NCBI GenBank assembly: GCA_964613805.1
Contig: CAZTJF010000013.1
Location: forward strand, 47,030-111,029
Direction of reading: 5' to 3'
Length of the DNA stretch: 64,000 bases
Source of the DNA: XYD12-FULL-36-8 sp964613805
GTDB lineage: Bacteria > Bacteroidota > Ignavibacteria > Ignavibacteriales > Ignavibacteriaceae
The position numbers and the translations under genes were made by a program. Position 1 is the stretch's first letter. Each line of letters begins with the position of its first letter. This document shows, piece by piece, positions 59,720 through 64,000 of the stretch. Under the pieces are notes generated by a model, which saw only the letters and a program-made list of their open reading frames with translations, did not search any database and was not told the origin of the DNA.

Positions 59720-62632
59720 TTATTTTAGAACCATCATTTTCTTTACAGCAGAAAAATCATTCACCTCAATTTTATAGAAATAAATTCCGCTGTTAAGTTT
59801 GCTTGCATTAAAGCTTAAATTGTAAATACCGGTGGATTGAAATTCATTAACCAGCGTTTCTACTTGTTCTCCTAATGCATTAAATAAAATTATCTTTACA
59901 AATCCATCCTTCGGAATAGAGTAAGAAATTTTTGTGGATGGATTGAAAGGATTAGGATAGTTTTGATTAAGTGAATATTCAATCACCAGTGTCACACTTA
60001 CTTCCACCTCAGGGGAGTATTTAAAAGATCCATCGGAGTTTATTTGCTTCAAGCGGTATAAATAATTGCCGCTTGCAGCTAAACTTTGATCTGTATATGA
60101 ATACTCCTTAAGTGAATTGCTGTTTCCCGCTCCAGGAATAAATCCAAGTTTATTCCAATTATCTTGTGTTGATAGCCGCCGTTCGATGTCAAAACCCAAA
60201 TTATCAGTTTCAGTTAAAGTACTCCAGCTTAATGCAACGTTGTTAGCTGATTGTTTTGCTTCGAAAGAAGCCAACTCAATTGGCAATGGAATACTTGGGG
60301 GATCAATCGGATTAATATTTGCTAAATAGTCGCACCATGGATTTTCATTTCCAAAAGTGTTTACATAAGTAGGGTATGGACTCGTGATTCGCCAGCTTAA
60401 ACTGCTGTAATCCGATGTCAGCCAAAGTCCGCTTATCTTAAAACGCCCAAGGCGATGTGTAACTGATGAATTATCTATCTTTGCAATATTTGCATCAAAT
60501 GCTGCTTGATCTGCAGGTGTTGGTATATTAACACTTATCATCAATAAATTAACGAAAAAAGGAGAACCAGTGTTCACTATGGAAGCAGTTGTATTCGTAA
60601 AATAAAGATTACGAGTTGCGGCAATATTTGGTGCAGTTGCATCAGTTGGCACAAATGTACAAAATCCAGGACTGCCGCCAACTTTGGTAAGTGTTGGACT
60701 TGTGAATGCAAAATCATTGAAGTAAAGAACAAAATCAGCATTTGAAAGGAATAAATTATCTGTGCCTATTCGTGTTAGATACACATCAAAGAAAAAGTCA
60801 CTTCCAACAACAGCTTGATTTTCTATTGTTAAATCCAATGAAACAGGGGGTGCAATTTTTATTATTGCAGATTCAGTTGCTGCGTATATTTCTTGATTCA
60901 GACTGTTCCTAAGATTGATGGATCTAATTTGTACAACTGTGCTGGCTCTGATTAAAGGAACGAACTTTAAGCTAAACAATCTTCCGCTCCCGGTTGCACC
61001 ATCAAGACCTAACACAGCGGCATCAACAGTTATACTGTCAAAAGCGCTTGCAATTGCCGGAAAGGATTCATAATGCACTGCACTGCTGTTTGGATTGCTC
61101 TCTAAGAAAGTGCCATTCATTTTTCCAGTTAGTTTAAGCACGGTGTTATCGTATTCAACTGTAATACTAAAAGCATAAAGATCGGTTACATTTTCAACAT
61201 CTACATGGATCATGATTGTATCAAGGTCGCACTGGAAGATATAATCTGGTGTTAGTTTAACTTTCGTACTAATCCACGGTGCATAGTCTACATAAGTTGT
61301 AACAGGATTTCCTGTGCCAGTAGGATTGTTATAATCAGGAATTCCAGGTAACGATTTATTATCATACGGACCGCTGACATCACCCCACCAGTTATTCTTC
61401 GCATCAAATAATGCGGTACCAGTATTTTCTATGCCATAATTTGTAATTCCCGTAAATGTAACATTGTTATCATAAATCTTATTAAAGTTGGCTCTGCCCG
61501 CATTACCAAGTACTTGTAAACCTTGGACATTATTATAAATGATGTTGTTCTCCATTATATGCCCGCTTGTTTCATCTGCCAATCCTAATCCTGAACCATA
61601 TACTCCTATGCCGCGAAGATTGCCATAAACAATGTTATTCTTAATAATGATGTCTTTGGATGCTGCAATGTTTATTCCTGCACTGGTGCCAGTATTTGCA
61701 GGATTGCTTGTATGATCATATACGGTGTTGTTTTCAATCGTAATGTCTGTTTGGTGACCACCGATATGAATTCCTCTGTAAAGCACTCCCACTCCAACAT
61801 CTGTCATGTCGCTGCCATTGTTGTGAACAATATTTCCCTCGATTAAAGCATTTACAGTGAACCATTGATTGGTTACTGCAGTGCCGCCAGGACCCCAAGG
61901 CGGTGGGGGGGGATCGTTAAAATTATCAATAATAATTCCTGCTCGTTTGTTTTCGAAAATCTCATTATCCTGAATAACAAGATTTTGAGATAACCGCCAT
62001 TGCGCTCTACCGTAAACATTTATTCCTATACCGGTCCATGTGCCTGATGGTCTAGGTGAATTTTTAATGATATTGTTTTTAATCGTAATATTTTGATTTG
62101 CATCTAGGATAATTCCATTCGCACAATTATCAATAATATTGTTCTCAATGTTTACATTATCCACAGGCCAAACTTGTGTATTACCGTTATGCCCAACCCA
62201 TATTCCCGCATTTTGGTTTGAGCCGCCAAGCATAGGTGCATCTTTTATTGTAAAGCCCTTAATTGTTACGGTTCCAGATGTGTGATAAATTACAAAACAC
62301 GAAGCACGTCCTTGGAAAGCACCACTCGCTGGGGCTTTAATTATTACATTGGATGGCGAGCTAATGTCACCAATTAAGGAAACTCCTTTATGAACTTTAT
62401 TTGGATTATCATTCGCTAATTGATATAGCCCCGCAGCTACATATATATTGTCGCCAGCCACCACAGAAACATTATCTACAGCAAATTGTATCGTTTGCCA
62501 TGGATTGCCTGTAGTTCCATTACCTGATATATTACTTCCCGTTGTACTTACATACCAATTACTGGCAAATAGTAAAGTGTTGATGAAGCAAATAAGTACA
62601 AATGCTTTAACAGTAATTATAGATATCTTCAT
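59720..62632 (-). CDS. Large surface protein: parallel beta-helix, cohesin-like domain, T9SS domain
   Basis: 970 residues with signal peptide (to about residue 24) and a strong AGGAGG ribosome binding site. Residues 30-450 are a right-handed beta-helix with repeated NNII, ENNTVYDH, NNIVYGN patterns. A cohesin-like domain follows around 460-590 (QCDLDTIMIHVDVENVTDLYAF, GSGRLFSLKF). The C-terminus has a Fn3-like segment and the T9SS signal NQNYPNPFNPSTKISY, with a final VKKMMVLK. It probably binds or processes a polysaccharide at the surface; the catalytic function is not identified. Confidence 0.85.
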   Translation of the reverse strand: MKISIITVKAFVLICFINTLLFASNWYVSTTGSNISGNGTTGNPWQTIQFAVDNVSVVAGDNIYVAAGLYQLANDNPNKVHKGVSLIGDISSPSNVIIKAPASGAFQGRASCFVIYHTSGTVTIKGFTIKDAPMLGGSNQNAGIWVGHNGNTQVWPVDNVNIENNIIDNCANGIILDANQNITIKNNIIKNSPRPSGTWTGIGINVYGRAQWRLSQNLVIQDNEIFENKRAGIIIDNFNDPPPPPWGPGGTAVTNQWFTVNALIEGNIVHNNGSDMTDVGVGVLYRGIHIGGHQTDITIENNTVYDHTSNPANTGTSAGINIAASKDIIIKNNIVYGNLRGIGVYGSGLGLADETSGHIMENNIIYNNVQGLQVLGNAGRANFNKIYDNNVTFTGITNYGIENTGTALFDAKNNWWGDVSGPYDNKSLPGIPDYNNPTGTGNPVTTYVDYAPWISTKVKLTPDYIFQCDLDTIMIHVDVENVTDLYAFSITVEYDNTVLKLTGKMNGTFLESNPNSSAVHYESFPAIASAFDSITVDAAVLGLDGATGSGRLFSLKFVPLIRASTVVQIRSINLRNSLNQEIYAATESAIIKIAPPVSLDLTIENQAVVGSDFFFDVYLTRIGTDNLFLSNADFVLYFNDFAFTSPTLTKVGGSPGFCTFVPTDATAPNIAATRNLYFTNTTASIVNTGSPFFVNLLMISVNIPTPADQAAFDANIAKIDNSSVTHRLGRFKISGLWLTSDYSSLSWRITSPYPTYVNTFGNENPWCDYLANINPIDPPSIPLPIELASFEAKQSANNVALSWSTLTETDNLGFDIERRLSTQDNWNKLGFIPGAGNSNSLKEYSYTDQSLAASGNYLYRLKQINSDGSFKYSPEVEVSVTLVIEYSLNQNYPNPFNPSTKISYSIPKDGFVKIILFNALGEQVETLVNEFQSTGIYNLSFNASKLNSGIYFYKIEVNDFSAVKKMMVLK

Positions 62633-62671
62633 AATATTTTCCTCCTAAAGAAATTTTATTTTTTATATAGC

Positions 62672-62701
62672 GCGGCAGAGCGAAACCAATCGCTCAACCG
62701 C
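62672..62701. other. Hairpin between two secreted-protein genes
   Basis: GCGGCAGAGCGA at 62672-62683 and TCGCTCAACCGC at 62690-62701 form a stem with one mismatch pair. It lies between two minus-strand genes. No T run follows on the minus strand, so it may be an RNA-stability hairpin. Confidence 0.4.
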
Positions 62702-62712
62702 TAAAAAGCAAA

Positions 62713-63876
62713 TTACTTCATCAACATCATTTTCTTAACACTCGAGAAACCACCTGCATTTATTCTGAAGAAGTAAACACCTGATGTTATTGAAGCTGCG
62801 TTCCATGTTACTTCGTAGTAACCAGGTTCTTTAACTTCGTTAACTAGAGTTGTTACCATTTCACCAACAACATTAAATACATCTATCTTAACCGTTGCTT
62901 GTACAGGTACTTGGTAATTTATCATTGTTGCCGGATTGAATGGGTTTGGATAGTTTTGACCTAATGAAAATGTCATTGGTATTCCCAAATCAACTTCGAC
63001 TTGTTTGCTGAATTCAAAGCTCCCGTTAACATTAATTTGTTTGAGCCGATAAGTGTATTTGCCTGCATTAGCTGTTTTATCAATAAAGATGTAGTCCTTT
63101 GGTGAATTACTGTTTCCGCTTCCATTCACAAATCCAATTTTCTTCCAATCTTGGATAGGCGAAGTTGAAAACAAAGCTCTCTCAATGTCAAACCCGTAAT
63201 TATCAGTCTCAGCAGCTGTCTTCCAATTCAACACGATATGTTTGTTTACTGCATATGCTGTTAAGGAAGTTAGTTCTACATGGGTCGGAAAATCGCTTCC
63301 ATATAATTTAACATTATCAAAATACATATGGTTGTGAGACTCACAAGCTGCATTCCAACCATATATTCTTATCTCCAAAGAATTCTTTGTAGAGTAATCT
63401 GTAGGTAGAATAAATTCGTAATTAGTATAACCTGTTGTTGGACTCCAATTATTTCCAGTAAAACCACTGAAGCTGCCGGAAGTACCAAATCTGTATCTAA
63501 TTTCAGCATTGTACGGTCCATGACAGGAACCATCACCATAAATCGTTATAAAACTATCTAATTTTAACTTAAGTGTTACACCATTAAAATTGTTTGGAGA
63601 GTATATGGTAACATTGAACGAAATGTACTGATTATCATCTCTTACAGTATTTATGCTCCATTTCCGAACAGACCAAATAGTAGCTGTTTCTCCCTCTAGA
63701 TCATTAGTTTTACTAATGTGTGAAAAAGTTCCATAAGCCGAGAAAGCTAGCTCTATTGTAGGTGCTAAGTCACTTGGCCATCCTGTGAAAAGATAAGATC
63801 CATATAAATCATCACTTAAAGATTTTGATGATAATGACAGAATTATCATTGAAATGGTAATAAAAGTTTTCATCAT
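62713..63876 (-). CDS. Secreted T9SS-sorted protein, unknown ectodomain
   Basis: 387 residues, signal peptide to about residue 21. Residues 25-200 are beta-rich with Cys in DGSCHGPYN and AACESHNHMYFDN; the fold is not recognised. An Fn3-like segment (ALFSTSPIQDWKKIGFVNGSG) precedes the T9SS C-terminal domain (GQNYPNPFNPATMINY, ending SSVKKMMLMK). It belongs to the surface-protein cluster and its C-terminal domain is nearly identical in DNA to the next gene. Confidence 0.75.
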   Translation of the reverse strand: MMKTFITISMIILSLSSKSLSDDLYGSYLFTGWPSDLAPTIELAFSAYGTFSHISKTNDLEGETATIWSVRKWSINTVRDDNQYISFNVTIYSPNNFNGVTLKLKLDSFITIYGDGSCHGPYNAEIRYRFGTSGSFSGFTGNNWSPTTGYTNYEFILPTDYSTKNSLEIRIYGWNAACESHNHMYFDNVKLYGSDFPTHVELTSLTAYAVNKHIVLNWKTAAETDNYGFDIERALFSTSPIQDWKKIGFVNGSGNSNSPKDYIFIDKTANAGKYTYRLKQINVNGSFEFSKQVEVDLGIPMTFSLGQNYPNPFNPATMINYQVPVQATVKIDVFNVVGEMVTTLVNEVKEPGYYEVTWNAASITSGVYFFRINAGGFSSVKKMMLMK

Positions 63877-63883
63877 ATTTCCT

Positions 63884-63921
63884 AAAAAAAAATTAATTGG
63901 CGGAGAGAAATTCTCTCCGCC
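63884..63921 (-). terminator. Intrinsic terminator after the last (partial) gene
   Basis: GGCGGAGAGAA at 63899-63909 and TTCTCTCCGCC at 63911-63921 form an 11-bp stem. Read on the minus strand, a run of 9 Ts follows at 63892-63884. Confidence 0.8.
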
Positions 63922-63932
63922 ATTTTTAAATT

Positions 63933-64000
63933 TTACCTCACCAACAACATTTTCTTAACAGCCGAGAAATCACCTGCATTAATTCTGAAGAAGTAAACAC
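63933..64000 (-). CDS. T9SS C-terminal domain of a secreted protein (5' partial)
   Basis: The last 22 codons of a minus-strand gene that runs off the window: VYFFRINAGDFSAVKKMLLV, then Arg and a stop. This is the end of a T9SS sorting domain and is almost the same as the end of the gene at 62713. The rest of the protein is outside the window. Confidence 0.85.
   Translation of the reverse strand, partial: VYFFRINAGDFSAVKKMLLVR

Overview
The window looks like a chromosomal segment of an AT-rich Gram-negative bacterium of the Bacteroidetes/Chlorobi group, most likely Ignavibacteria (Ignavibacterium/Melioribacter-like). The evidence is the many secreted proteins ending in a type IX secretion (T9SS) C-terminal domain with the NQNYPNPFNPST signature, a complete MoxR/Bat aerotolerance locus, multiheme cytochromes with an outer-membrane barrel, a DUF4296 lipoprotein, and promoter-like TTG-N20-TAnnTTTG sequences. 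This lineage call is inference from protein style; no rRNA or tRNA gene is present.

Layout. 1-1901: end of a large secreted protein (probably a C25/PorU-like peptidase) and an outer-membrane barrel. 1939-4415 (-): HAD phosphatase and a phosphoesterase/beta-propeller protein. 4485-5660: RNA methyltransferase. 5765-13992: MoxR, DUF58, short BatD-like protein, BatA, BatB, BatC, BatD and BatE in one tight operon. 14041-14761: two small secreted Cys proteins, closed by a perfect hairpin. 14896-19677: housekeeping run (M48 protease, PlsC, GatC, KdsB, PLP enzyme, HIT, B12-binding). 19732-20549: restriction-type pseudogene. 20689-21945 (-): trans-sulfuration enzyme. 22380-27138 (-): porin-cytochrome operon with a tetraheme, a barrel, a 14-heme and a 15-17-heme lipoprotein. 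27503-31879: MORN lipoprotein, GAPDH, PGK, rhomboid and DUF4296. 31836-34460 (-): RecQ. 34753-40157: hydroxyacyl-CoA dehydrogenase, acetate kinase, MarC, an SDR without the usual catalytic residues, and a flavoprotein. 40223-52109 (-): a small membrane protein, PQQ-type sugar dehydrogenase, a 1251-aa GH13 protein, and a run of two ATP-grasp-type proteins, a GCS2 carboxylate-amine ligase, an M29-type aminopeptidase and an esterase. A GIY-YIG gene framed by REP-like inverted repeats sits inside this run. 52347-56787: MutS, DUF1684 lipoprotein and DAHP synthase. 56804-64000 (-): surface proteins with cohesin, dockerin, beta-helix and T9SS domains.

How the genes may work together. The cytochrome operon has the parts of an electron conduit across the outer membrane: soluble periplasmic carrier, barrel, periplasmic multiheme and surface lipoprotein multiheme. 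The 46388-52109 run has the parts of a small-molecule or peptide amide-bond pathway: two ATP-grasp-type ligases and a GCS2 ligase make bonds, and an aminopeptidase and an esterase may trim or release the product. These two are the best candidates for under-described biology. The 3' end combines cohesins and a dockerin with T9SS export, which suggests a surface-displayed assembly.
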